The notes beneath the pieces were generated by a model. The model worked only from the letters and a program-made list of their open reading frames with translations, was not told where the DNA came from and searched no databases. Positions 51,937 through 59,773 of a stretch of DNA of 64,000 bases are shown here, piece after piece; positions within the stretch are counted from its first letter, which is position 1; each line of letters begins with the position of its first letter. The position numbers and the translations under genes are program-made. The stretch covers positions 20,853 through 84,852 of the forward strand of contig NZ_JADDKQ010000025.1 of NCBI RefSeq assembly GCF_016464425.1. The letters are read 5' to 3'. This stretch comes from Actinotalea solisilvae (lineage in GTDB: Bacteria; Actinomycetota; Actinomycetes; Actinomycetales; Cellulomonadaceae).

Positions 51937-52751
51937 CAGGCGTCCCCGCCCGCGACGGCGGCACGGATCGCGGGCGCCGCGGCGACGAGCCGCTCGAGCG
52001 GCGTGCGGTAGAGCACGGCGCTCACGGACACCGCGCCGCTCGGCGCGTGCGGCCCGGTGAGGAACGCCGGGACCGCGACGCACCCGATGCCGGGCTCGTT
52101 CTCCTCGTCGTCGACCGCGAAGCCCTGCGCCCGGACGCGCGCGAGCTCCTGGACGAGCTCCGCCGCCGTCGTGCGCGTGCGGGGCGTGCGGCGCTCGAGC
52201 GTGCGCGTGCCGACCCACGCGCGCACGGCGTCGTCGTCGGGGAGCGCGAAGGCGAGGAGGAGCTTGCCGACGCCCGTCGCGTGCGCCGGGTTGCGCCCGC
52301 CCACGGTCGAGGTGAGCCGGACGGCGCCCGACGGGGGGTCGACCTTCGAGCGGTAGACGACGTCGCCGCCGTCGAGCACGGCGTAGTGCGTGCTCTCGCC
52401 GTGCTCGGCGGCGAGGCGCTGCAGCACCGGGGCGATCCGCACGTGGTCGGGGCGCGCGGCATGGTGGGCGAACGCCAGGCGCAGGAACTCGTCGCCCAGC
52501 ACGTAGTGGCCGGGCGCGTCCTGGTCGGCCAGCCCGGCCCGCCGCAGCGCCGCGAGCGCGCGGTGCACGGTGGGCTTGGGGCTCGCGACCGCGCGGCTGA
52601 GGTCGTCGAGCCCCGCGCCCTCCGGCCGGGCGGCGAGGTCGCGCAGGACGGCGAGCACGCGGTCGGCGCCCACGAGCCGCTCGCCCAGGGCGTCCTCGAC
52701 CGGGGACGCGGGGGCCGTCGCGCGCGGGTCGGCCGGTCGGGTAGTGTCCAT
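51936..52751 (-). CDS. IclR-family transcriptional regulator of the sugar-acid pathway
   Basis: 271 residues. Winged HTH at about 30-90 (VLAVLRDLAARPEGAGLDDLSRAVASPKPTVHRAL) and the C-terminal IclR ligand domain (ATGVGKLLLAF, GIGCVAVPAF, GAVSVSA). Ligands in the family are organic or sugar acids. ATG 52751 fits the domain; TACTAT ends 10 nt upstream, so the leader would be very short. It shares the promoter region with the divergent dehydratase gene and overlaps the dehydrogenase by one base. Confidence 0.9.
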   Translation of the reverse strand: MDTTRPADPRATAPASPVEDALGERLVGADRVLAVLRDLAARPEGAGLDDLSRAVASPKPTVHRALAALRRAGLADQDAPGHYVLGDEFLRLAFAHHAARPDHVRIAPVLQRLAAEHGESTHYAVLDGGDVVYRSKVDPPSGAVRLTSTVGGRNPAHATGVGKLLLAFALPDDDAVRAWVGTRTLERRTPRTRTTAAELVQELARVRAQGFAVDDEENEPGIGCVAVPAFLTGPHAPSGAVSVSAVLYRTPLERLVAAAPAIRAAVAGGDA

Positions 52752-52754
52752 GGC

Positions 52755-52791
52755 GTTCCGGATAGTAGCGGGTCGTTCCACCAGACGGAAA
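52755..52791. promoter_or_regulatory. Shared divergent promoter and IclR operator candidate
   Basis: The bases 52762-52767 read ATAGTA on plus (part of GATAGT) and TACTAT on minus, so both promoters appear to use the same A/T-rich hexamer. GTTCCACCAGACGGAAA (52775-52791) has TTCC/GGAA half-sites, as in IclR operators, and GTTCCG recurs at 52755-52760. Binding here would control both directions. Confidence 0.45.
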
Positions 52792-52801
52792 GAGCGCACG
52801 C

Positions 52802-54568
52802 ATGGCACACGGTCGTGTCGGGGAGCAGGGCGGGACGTCGGGGCCGGTCGCCCCTCGGGAGCAGCGCAGCGCGCGCTGGTACGGCGGCGACGACCGCGAC
52901 GGCTACATCCACCGTGCCTGGATGCGTCGCGGCCTGCCGAACCACGCGTTCGACGGGCGGCCGCACATCGCGATCGCCAACACCGCCTCGGACCTCACGC
53001 CGTGCAACCTCCACCTCGACGGGGTCGCCGCGGCGGTCAAGCAGGGCGTCTGGGAGGCCGGCGGCGTGCCGCTCAACCTCCCCGTGGTCTCGCTCGGGGA
53101 GACGCAGGTGCGGCCCACGGCGATGCTGTGGCGCAACATGGCCGCGATGGCGACCGAGGAGATGCTGCGCGCCAACCCGATCGACGGCGTCGTGCTCCTG
53201 GGCGGGTGCGACAAGACGATCCCGTCCCTGCTCATGGCCGCGGCCTCGGTCGACCTGCCCGCCGTCGTCGTGCCCGGCGGGCCCATGCTCACGGGCCACT
53301 TCCGTGGCACGCCGCTCGGCTGCGGCACGTCGACGTGGCAGCTGAGCGAGGAGGTCCGCGCGGGCACGCTGAGCCCCGAGGCGTTCCTGCGCTCGGAGTC
53401 GGCGATGGTCCGCTCGGCCGGCCACTGCAACACCATGGGGACCGCGTCGACCATGGGCCTGCTCGCGGAGGCGCTCGGCACCACGATCCCGGGCGTCGCG
53501 GGCACGCCCGCACCGGACGCGCGCCTGCTCGAGTCGGCGCACGAGGCCGGGCGGCTCGCGGTGGAGCTCGTCGCCGAGGGCCGCCGGCCGAGCGAGGTCC
53601 TCACGCGCGGCTCCTTCCTCAACGCGATCGTCGCGCTCGCGGCGATCGGCGGGTCGACGAACGCCGTCGTCCACCTCCTCGCGATCGCCGGGCGCGCGGG
53701 TGTCGGCCTCACCCTCGACGACGTCGACCGCACGGGCTCGGGCGTGCCCCTGCTGGTCGACCTCCAGCCGGCCGGCCGCTTCCTCATGGACGACCTGTAC
53801 CGCGCGGGCGGCCTGCTCGCGGTGCTCTCGCAGGTCCGCGACCTGCTGGACCCGACGGCGATCACCGTGACGGGCAGGCCCCTGGTGGAGTACCTCGACG
53901 ACGTGCCGATCTGGGACCGCGAGGTGATCCGGGTCCGCGAGGAGCCGCTGCTCGCCGAGGGCGGCATCGCGGTCCTGCGCGGCAACCTCGCGCCGCTCGG
54001 CGCGGTGATCAAGCCGGCGGCCGCGTCGCCGCACCTGCTCCGCCACCGCGGGCGCGCGCTCGTCTTCGACTCGATCGAGGACTTCCACGCGCGCGTCGAC
54101 GACCCGGACCTCGACGTCGACGCGGACACGGTGCTCGTGCTGCGCGGCTGCGGCCCGCGGGGCTACCCCGGCATGCCCGAGGTGTCCAACATGCCGCTGC
54201 CCGCCAAGCTCCTCGAGCAGGGCGTGCGCGACATGGTGCGCGTGTGCGACGGCCGCATGAGCGGCACGGCGTACGGCACGGTCGTGCTGCACGTCGCCCC
54301 CGAGGCCGCGGCGGGCGGACCGCTCGCACGGATCCGCACGGGCGACGTGGTCGTGCTCGACGTGCCGGCCCGCCGCCTCGACGTGGAGCTCACCGACGAC
54401 GAGCTCGCGGCGCGCGAGCCCGCGCCCGCGGCCGTCGCGGCCTACGCCGCGCCGACGCGCGGCTGGGAGCGCCTCTACGTCGACCACGTGCAGCAGGCCG
54501 ACACGGGCGCCGACCTCGACTTCCTCGTCGGCTCGAGCGGCGACGCCGTCGGCCGCGAGTCGCACTGA
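52802..54568 (+). CDS. IlvD/Edd-family sugar-acid dehydratase
   Basis: 588 residues. Fe-S dehydratase with the three cluster Cys: Cys68 (LTPCNLH), Cys136 (GGCDKT) and Cys209 (GHCNTMG). C-terminal GCGPRGYPGMPE and DGRMSGTAYG complete the pattern. It is 588 residues long with the pentonate/hexonate-dehydratase segment HFRGTPLGCGTSTWQ rather than the valine-pathway version, so it should convert an aldonate (for example L-arabinonate, D-xylonate or L-fuconate) to the 2-keto-3-deoxy acid. GGAAAGAG precedes ATG 52802. Followed by the matching aldolase after 50 nt. Confidence 0.9.
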   Translation: MAHGRVGEQGGTSGPVAPREQRSARWYGGDDRDGYIHRAWMRRGLPNHAFDGRPHIAIANTASDLTPCNLHLDGVAAAVKQGVWEAGGVPLNLPVVSLGETQVRPTAMLWRNMAAMATEEMLRANPIDGVVLLGGCDKTIPSLLMAAASVDLPAVVVPGGPMLTGHFRGTPLGCGTSTWQLSEEVRAGTLSPEAFLRSESAMVRSAGHCNTMGTASTMGLLAEALGTTIPGVAGTPAPDARLLESAHEAGRLAVELVAEGRRPSEVLTRGSFLNAIVALAAIGGSTNAVVHLLAIAGRAGVGLTLDDVDRTGSGVPLLVDLQPAGRFLMDDLYRAGGLLAVLSQVRDLLDPTAITVTGRPLVEYLDDVPIWDREVIRVREEPLLAEGGIAVLRGNLAPLGAVIKPAAASPHLLRHRGRALVFDSIEDFHARVDDPDLDVDADTVLVLRGCGPRGYPGMPEVSNMPLPAKLLEQGVRDMVRVCDGRMSGTAYGTVVLHVAPEAAAGGPLARIRTGDVVVLDVPARRLDVELTDDELAAREPAPAAVAAYAAPTRGWERLYVDHVQQADTGADLDFLVGSSGDAVGRESH

Positions 54569-54618
54569 CCGGCGCCGCGCGCCGTCCCACGTCCGTCCCA
54601 GCCCCGCCCGGAGGAGCC

Positions 54619-55431
54619 ATGACCACGACCGACGGCCTCGTCGCCCGCAGCTCGGACCGCCTGCGCGCCCTGTGGCGCGAGGACCGGCCGGCGTACGCGC
54701 TGTGGAGCTGCCTCGCCGACCCCGTGGTCGCCGAGCTGCTCGCCGCCGGGCCGTTCGACACGGTCGTCGTCGACCTGCAGCACGGCCTCGCGACCGCGAG
54801 CGAGCTGCCCGGGATGCTCCAGGCGATGCGCGCCGCGGGCCTCGCGCCCGCGGTGCGCGTCGGGTGGAAGGACCCGGCGACGATCATGCGCGCGGTCGAC
54901 ACGGGCGCGAGCGTCGTCATCGTGCCGATGGTCGACTCCGCCGCCGACGCCGCGCTCGCCGCGGCCGCGTGCCGCTTCCCTCCGAGCGGCGCCCGCTCGT
55001 GGGGACCGATGTGGGGGGACGTGCGCGCGGACGGCGCGCTCCCGCCGGCCACGCAGGACGCGGGCGTCCTGTGCCTCGTCATGGTCGAGACCCGCGCGGG
55101 CGTCGAGGCGCTCGACGAGATCGTCGCCACCCCCGGGGTCGACGGCGTCTTCGTCGGGCCCAACGACCTCGCCCTCGGCTGCGGCTACGGCCGGTCGACC
55201 TACCGCGACGAGCCCGAGGTCGACGCGCTGCTGCAGCGGGTCGTCGATGCGTGCCGCGACGCGGGCAAGGTCGCGGGGCTCTTCTGCTCCGACGTCGAGA
55301 TGGCGCGGCACTGGGCGGGCCGCGGCGCGCGCCTACTCAGCGCGGCGGTGGACACCTCGCTGCTCCGGCGCGGGATGGCTGAGGCGTGGGCCGCGGCGAG
55401 CGCCCCGATTGCGGGCGCCGCGGGCGCGTGA
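54619..55431 (+). CDS. HpcH/HpaI-family 2-keto-3-deoxy-acid aldolase
   Basis: 270 residues. Class II pyruvate aldolase with FDTVVVDLQHGLAT, MVETRAGVEALDEI (metal ligand Glu) and GVDGVFVGPNDLALG (metal ligand Asp). It should cleave the 2-keto-3-deoxy sugar acid made by the preceding dehydratase into pyruvate and an aldehyde (glycolaldehyde or lactaldehyde). ATG 54619 has GGAGGAG upstream. Together with the divergent dehydrogenase this makes a non-phosphorylative (Dahms-type) pathway; a lactonase is not visible. Confidence 0.9.
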   Translation: MTTTDGLVARSSDRLRALWREDRPAYALWSCLADPVVAELLAAGPFDTVVVDLQHGLATASELPGMLQAMRAAGLAPAVRVGWKDPATIMRAVDTGASVVIVPMVDSAADAALAAAACRFPPSGARSWGPMWGDVRADGALPPATQDAGVLCLVMVETRAGVEALDEIVATPGVDGVFVGPNDLALGCGYGRSTYRDEPEVDALLQRVVDACRDAGKVAGLFCSDVEMARHWAGRGARLLSAAVDTSLLRRGMAEAWAAASAPIAGAAGA

Positions 55432-55492
55432 TCGAGTCGGCGAGGACCGGCGCGCGACCGCGCCGGCGGGCACCGACCGCAGGAGGCGCACC

Positions 55493-55765
55493 ATGAGCGA
55501 GGACGTCAGCACCCCCATCCCCGACGAGCCCGGCCAGGACCCGGACGCGCCCCTCGCCGAGCCTGTGACCGACGGCTACGGGCTCTCGGGCACCCCGGAC
55601 TCGGGCTACGACCTCGGCTCCGAGGCGCCCGCCGAGGGCAGCTCCCGGGAGACGGTCGCGCCGGGCGAGCGCCAGGGCGACGCGCGCACCGAGCCCGACG
55701 CCGGCGCGACGTCGGGCGCGGTCGGCCCCGACGGCGAGCCCGCCGAGGGCGGGCCGGTCGAGTAG
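55493..55765 (+). CDS. Small acidic disordered protein (90 aa)
   Basis: 90 residues, rich in Asp, Glu, Pro and Gly, with almost no hydrophobic core, so intrinsically disordered. No Cys and no signal. Perfect AGGAGG 6 nt before ATG 55493 and a strong terminator after it indicate a real gene. No family recognised. Confidence 0.65.
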   Translation: MSEDVSTPIPDEPGQDPDAPLAEPVTDGYGLSGTPDSGYDLGSEAPAEGSSRETVAPGERQGDARTEPDAGATSGAVGPDGEPAEGGPVE

Positions 55766-55778
55766 GGCGCGCGCGACG

Positions 55779-55809
55779 CGGCGGCGGCACCGCCCGGGTG
55801 CCGCCGCCG
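55779..55809. terminator. Strong bidirectional terminator
   Basis: A perfect 13-bp stem (CGGCGGCGGCACC and complement) with a 5-nt loop between the convergent acidic-protein and DUF2188 genes. Confidence 0.75.
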
Positions 55810-55838
55810 TCAGCCGGCGTCGGCCGGCGTCGACGCCG

Positions 55839-56075
55839 TCAGGCGGTGTACCGCATGGCGCCCGGCCAGAGGCCCGGCTCGGCCGAACCGTAGTCGACGG
55901 TCTCGATGACGCGGCCGTCGACGTCGTGCACCGCGTGCCGGCACGCGAGGTCGATCGCGATGTGGCGCCCCTCGGCGACGGCGGTCGTGCGGTTCGGGCA
56001 CGCGGTGCCCTGCTGGAGCCCGTCGACCTTGTTCCGCCAGGCCGAGCTCTCGTAGACGGTGTGTACCTGGACCAC
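55839..56075 (-). CDS. DUF2188-like small protein (78 aa)
   Basis: 78 residues. The pattern W-x2-K-x-DG, then TTAVAEGRHIAIDLACRH, then DGRVIETVDYG matches DUF2188, a short beta-alpha-beta fold of unknown function. Start GTG 56075 has GGGAGG 6 nt upstream. A GGAC-N4-GTCC palindrome lies about 100 bp upstream (56171-56188). Confidence 0.7.
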   Translation of the reverse strand: MVQVHTVYESSAWRNKVDGLQQGTACPNRTTAVAEGRHIAIDLACRHAVHDVDGRVIETVDYGSAEPGLWPGAMRYTA

Positions 56076-56170
56076 GGCTACCTCCCGGTGCTACGAGTCC
56101 CGCCGCCCCCGGATCTGGAGAGCGCCGTCACTCACCCGGCCATGATGACAAGGCCCGTGCCCGTCGGCCA

Positions 56171-56188
56171 CCGGGACGAAGGTCCTGA
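56171..56188 (-). promoter_or_regulatory. DosR-like box upstream of the DUF2188 gene
   Basis: On the minus strand the site reads TCAGGACCTTCGTCCCGG, with GGAC-N4-GTCC symmetry and 11 of 14 matches to the mycobacterial DosR/DevR core GGGACTWWAGTCCC. No DosR gene is in the window, so this is only a resemblance. Confidence 0.3.
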
Positions 56189-56250
56189 CCTGGGCCGATG
56201 GTCATGGTGTGAGCGGTTGCACGAAGATCGTCCGCGTCCCTGGGCGCGTG

Positions 56251-57108
56251 CTACCGGCGCCGGCCACGCCTCGACGACCCGCCGCGGGCTCGGGCGCTGC
56301 CGCGACGCGCGGAGGGCTGCGGCGCTCCCGAGCGGCCCTGGGCCGCGCCACCCGCCGCCGGCCCCCGGGGCGTCCGGCCGGCGTCCCGCGCACTCTCGTC
56401 GGGCGTCGCGGCGCCGCCCACCCCTCCTCGCGAGCTGTGGGCCGTCCGGCCGCGCACGACGCCGACCCACTCCTCGACGAGCGAGGTCGTGCGGTCCGCG
56501 GGCCACACGAGCGCGATCTGCGTGTGGTCGACGTCGACCACCGGTCGGTGCGTGACGTCCTTGCGGTGGTGCAGCCGCGCGACCGACATCGGCACGACCA
56601 GCACGCCGAGCCCCGCCGCGACGAGCTCGACGGCGTCCGCGGCCGTCGCCGCGGGAGGCGGCGGGCGCAGGGGAGCGGTCCGCGCGGCCGCGGCGGCGTC
56701 GCGCCACTGCGGGACGTCGTCGGGGTCCTGCACCAGGTCCTCGTCGACGAGGTCGGCCACCGTGACCTCGTCGAAGAGCGCGACCGGGTGGTCGCGCGGC
56801 ACGACGACGACGGCCACCTCGGTCCACAGCGGGATGACGTGCAGGCCCTCGGTGTCGACGGGCAGCCGGACGAACGCGACGTCGGCGGTGCCCGCGCGGA
56901 GCGCCTCGACGTGGCCGCCGTCGCGCGGCACCACCTCGAGCGGGACGTCCTGGCGCTCGGCCCACACCCGCGACCACGAGCCGACGTTGACGCCCGGCGC
57001 GATCGCGACGCGGAACGAGCTCCGGCCGGGCACCGGCTCGGGTGCGAGCGGGTCGGGGGAGACCGGCTCGGGGGAGACCGGCTCGGGGGACGCCGGTACC
57101 GAGGACAC
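56251..57108 (-). CDS. LysR-type substrate-binding domain protein without HTH
   Basis: 285 residues. The middle (about 32-225) is the two-lobed effector domain of LysR regulators (FRVAIAPGVNVGSWSRVWAE, TADVAFVRLPVDTEGLHVIPL, AVELVAAGLGVLVVPMSVARLHH). The N-terminal DNA-binding helices are absent; instead there are repeats PEPVSPEPVSPDP, encoded by a 15-bp duplication (57061-57090). The C-terminus is Arg/Gly/Ala-rich and basic, so it might bind nucleic acid. Start GTG 57108 is leaderless-type (TAGCCT 6 nt before). Several actinobacteria have such HTH-less proteins; their role is unknown. Confidence 0.82.
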   Translation of the reverse strand: MSSVPASPEPVSPEPVSPDPLAPEPVPGRSSFRVAIAPGVNVGSWSRVWAERQDVPLEVVPRDGGHVEALRAGTADVAFVRLPVDTEGLHVIPLWTEVAVVVVPRDHPVALFDEVTVADLVDEDLVQDPDDVPQWRDAAAAARTAPLRPPPPAATAADAVELVAAGLGVLVVPMSVARLHHRKDVTHRPVVDVDHTQIALVWPADRTTSLVEEWVGVVRGRTAHSSRGGVGGAATPDESARDAGRTPRGPAAGGAAQGRSGAPQPSARRGSARARGGSSRRGRRR

Positions 57109-57114
57109 CGCGTC

Positions 57115-57142
57115 AGGCTAGCCCCCCGCGCCGGGTTAGCCT
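57115..57142. promoter_or_regulatory. Back-to-back leaderless promoters
   Basis: TAGCCT on the minus strand (57115-57120) ends 6 nt before GTG 57108, and TAGCCT on the plus strand (57137-57142) ends 7 nt before GTG 57150. Two identical -10 boxes thus serve divergent GTG genes separated by only 41 bp. Confidence 0.6.
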
Positions 57143-57149
57143 CTCCGGC

Positions 57150-57530
57150 GTGACGACCGACCCCCGCCGCCGCCCCGCGCTCACCGCGTGCAGCCTGTGC
57201 GCGGGCGAGACGCTCGAGGGCGTGGACCGGCTCGAGGGCGGCCAGGCGGCGCGCCTGCGCCGGCTCGAGGCGCGCGGCGTCGCGCCGGTGACGTGGGTCG
57301 AGTGCCTCGACGAGTGCGAGCGGGGCGACGTCGTCGTCGCCCGGCCGAGCCGCGCCGCGCGCGCCGCGGGGCACGGGCCCGTGTGGTTCGAGCGCCTCGC
57401 GGGCGACGACCCCACGGCGCGGCTCGAGGAGTGGCTCGTGGACGGCGGCCCGGGCGCCGACCTCCCGGACGCGCTGGGGGCCCTGCGGCTCGAGCGCGGC
57501 GGGACGCCGGTCCCGGGCGACCCGGACTGA
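57150..57530 (+). CDS. (2Fe-2S) ferredoxin-like thioredoxin-fold protein
   Basis: 126 residues. Two Cys pairs, CSLC near residue 14 and CLDEC near 51, followed by RGDVVVARPS and GPVWFERLAGDD then EEWLVDGGPG, follow the pattern of small actinobacterial thioredoxin-like [2Fe-2S] proteins often found beside cobalamin or CobW genes. No such neighbour is here. It may carry a cluster for an unknown reductase. Leaderless-type GTG start at 57150. Confidence 0.65.
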   Translation: MTTDPRRRPALTACSLCAGETLEGVDRLEGGQAARLRRLEARGVAPVTWVECLDECERGDVVVARPSRAARAAGHGPVWFERLAGDDPTARLEEWLVDGGPGADLPDALGALRLERGGTPVPGDPD

Positions 57531-57558
57531 CGGCGCCGCCCCAGCCCGTCCCCTGGCG

Positions 57559-57581
57559 CGCGAATCGATTCGCGTTACGGT
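57559..57581 (+). promoter_or_regulatory. Perfect 16-bp palindromic operator with leaderless -10
   Basis: CGCGAATCGATTCGCG (57559-57574) is a perfect palindrome and directly abuts TACGGT (57576-57581), which ends 6 nt before ATG 57588. The GAATCGATTC core is LacI-operator-like. A repressor here would occlude RNA polymerase on the epimerase/hydrolase operon; the ROK repressor or an unlinked LacI protein are candidates. Confidence 0.65.
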
Positions 57582-57587
57582 GCCTGC

Positions 57588-58580
57588 ATGAGTGCACCCC
57601 GCGTCCTGTTCATCGGCGGCAGCGGCATCATCAGCTCCGCGAGCACCCGCCTGGCCGTCGAGCGCGGCCTCGACCTGCACGTGCTCAACCGCGGCGAGAG
57701 CACCACCCGCCCGCTGCCCGACGGCGTGACCCGCCTGCGCGCGGACATCCGCCGCCCGGAGACCGTGCGCGAGGCGCTCGGCGACCTCGAGTTCGACGCC
57801 GTCGTGGACTGGGTCGCCTTCACGCCCGAGCACGTGCAGACGGACATCGACCTCTTCACGGGCCGGACGGGCCAGTACGTCTTCATCTCGTCAGCCTCGG
57901 CGTACCAGACGCCGCCGTCGCGCCTGCCGGTCGTCGAGTCGACGCCGCTGCGCAACCCGCACTGGGAGTACTCGCGCAACAAGATCGCGTGCGAGGACCT
58001 CCTGGTGCGCGCCTACCGCGACGACGCCTTCCCGGCCACCGTCGTTCGGCCGTCGCACACCTACGACAAGACGCTCATCCCGCTCGACGGCGGCTGGACC
58101 GCCCTCGAGCGCATGCGCCAGGGCAAGGAGGTCGTCGTCCACGGCGACGGCTCGTCGCTCTGGACGCTCACGCACCACGCCGACTTCGCCACCGGCCTCG
58201 TGCCGCTGCTCGGCCACCCGCGGACCCTCGGCGAGGCCTTCCACATCACGTCCGACGACGTCCTCACGTGGGACCAGATCACCCACACGCTGGCGCGCGC
58301 CGCGGGCACGACGGCCCGCATCGTCCACGTCCCGTCGGACGCGATCGCCGCCGAGGACCCGGAGTGGGGCGCGGGCCTGCTCGGCGACAAGACGCACTCC
58401 ATGGTGTTCGACACGAGCAAGCTGCGCTCGGTCGTGCCGGACTTCCGCCCGACGATCACGTTCGAGCAGGGCGCGCGCGAGATCGTCGGCTGGTACGACG
58501 AGGACCCCGCGCGGCGCGTCGTCGACGCGCGCCTCGACGCGCTCATGGACCGTCTCGTCGAGCGCTTCCGCGTGGGCTGA
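57588..58580 (+). CDS. NAD-dependent epimerase/dehydratase-family protein (extended SDR)
   Basis: 330 residues. Rossmann start RVLFIGGSGIISS, ISSASAY for the Ser and the YSRNK (Tyr-x3-Lys) catalytic pair near residue 128, then RPSHTYD. The Gly motif is GGxGIIS instead of GGAGFIG, a variant seen in uncharacterised sugar-locus SDRs. It may act on a sugar or sugar lactone. The operon has the hydrolase 4 nt downstream and a strong palindromic operator upstream. Confidence 0.88.
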   Translation: MSAPRVLFIGGSGIISSASTRLAVERGLDLHVLNRGESTTRPLPDGVTRLRADIRRPETVREALGDLEFDAVVDWVAFTPEHVQTDIDLFTGRTGQYVFISSASAYQTPPSRLPVVESTPLRNPHWEYSRNKIACEDLLVRAYRDDAFPATVVRPSHTYDKTLIPLDGGWTALERMRQGKEVVVHGDGSSLWTLTHHADFATGLVPLLGHPRTLGEAFHITSDDVLTWDQITHTLARAAGTTARIVHVPSDAIAAEDPEWGAGLLGDKTHSMVFDTSKLRSVVPDFRPTITFEQGAREIVGWYDEDPARRVVDARLDALMDRLVERFRVG

Positions 58581-58584
58581 CCGC

Positions 58585-59757
58585 GTGAGCCTCACGCCGC
58601 CCGCCGTGACGGGCGGGGCGTACGCCCACCTGGGCCGGTTCAGCGACTGGGTCGCCGCGTCGCCCGCACCCGTGGCGCGCGCGCAGCGGCGCGAGCCGTC
58701 GGCGCTCCGCCCGCTCGTGCACGGGGCGCTCGCCGTCCCGGCCGACCCGGGCGAGGAGCAGCCGGCCGACGTGCGGTCCGGCCGGCGGTGGACGCGGGAC
58801 GGCGTCGCGGGCGAGGAGCTCTCGTGGTCCGTGGGCCACGGCCCGCGCACGCACGCCTGGCTCCTGCGGCCGGCGGGCGTCGAGGGCGCGCTCCCCGGGG
58901 TGCTCGCGCTCCACGGCCACGACGGCTACAAGCACGCCGGCAAGGAGAAGGTCGCGGACGGCCCCCACGGCCCGACCCCCGTCCTCGCCGCGCTGCGCGC
59001 GGGCCTCTACGGCGGCCGCGCGCTCGCCGACGACCTCGCGCGCGCGGGCCTCGCGGTGCTCGTGCACGACGCGTTCACGTGGGGGAGCCGCCGGTTCGAG
59101 CTCGAGGAGATGCCCGAGCGCCTCGTCGCGGCCGGCCGCGCGACGTCGTCCGCGCCCTCGCCCGACGACGTCCCCGGCGAGGTCCCCGCCGACGTCGCGC
59201 TCTACAACGCCGCCGCGTGGCACCACGAGCACCTCGTCGAGAAGTACTGCCGGCTGCTCGGGACGACGTTCGCCGCCCAGGTCGCGCGCGAGGACCGCGT
59301 CGCGCTCGCGGTGCTGCGGGGGCGGCCGGACGTCGCCGACGCCGTCGGGTGCGTCGGGCTGTCGGGCGGCGGGGCACGCTCGGTCCTCCTGCGGGCGACC
59401 GCGCGGGTGGAGGCGGCCGTCGTCGTCGGGATGATGAGCACCTACGCCGCGCTCCTGGACCACAGCGTCGTCGACCACACGTGGATGCTGTTCCCGGACC
59501 GGCTGGCGCCCGCGGTGGACTGGCCGGACGTCGCGGCGAGCGGCGCCCCCGCGCCGCTCCTCGTCCAGTGGACGACGGACGACGCGCTGTTCCCCGTCGA
59601 GGGTGCGCGCGCGGCGGACCGGCGCCTGCGCGAGGTCTACGCCGGGGCCGGTGCCCCGGACGCCTACGTCGGCCGCGAGCACCCCGGCCCGCACTGGTTC
59701 GGCCCCGCCATGCAGGACGAGGCGACCGCCTGGCTGCGGGAGCGGCTCGCGCCCTGA
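58585..59757 (+). CDS. Alpha/beta hydrolase, acetyl-xylan-esterase / dienelactone-hydrolase-like
   Basis: 390 residues. Triad candidates are Ser in GLSGGG (near 260), Asp in WTTDDALFP and His in HPGPHWFG. LALHGHDGYK gives the oxyanion loop. No signal peptide, so a cytoplasmic esterase or lactonase, perhaps deacylating an imported sugar ester for the SDR it follows by 4 nt. GTG start 58585; no Shine-Dalgarno is obvious, so translational coupling is likely. Confidence 0.82.
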   Translation: MSLTPPAVTGGAYAHLGRFSDWVAASPAPVARAQRREPSALRPLVHGALAVPADPGEEQPADVRSGRRWTRDGVAGEELSWSVGHGPRTHAWLLRPAGVEGALPGVLALHGHDGYKHAGKEKVADGPHGPTPVLAALRAGLYGGRALADDLARAGLAVLVHDAFTWGSRRFELEEMPERLVAAGRATSSAPSPDDVPGEVPADVALYNAAAWHHEHLVEKYCRLLGTTFAAQVAREDRVALAVLRGRPDVADAVGCVGLSGGGARSVLLRATARVEAAVVVGMMSTYAALLDHSVVDHTWMLFPDRLAPAVDWPDVAASGAPAPLLVQWTTDDALFPVEGARAADRRLREVYAGAGAPDAYVGREHPGPHWFGPAMQDEATAWLRERLAP

Positions 59758-59773
59758 CGCGGCGGGGTGGTGG

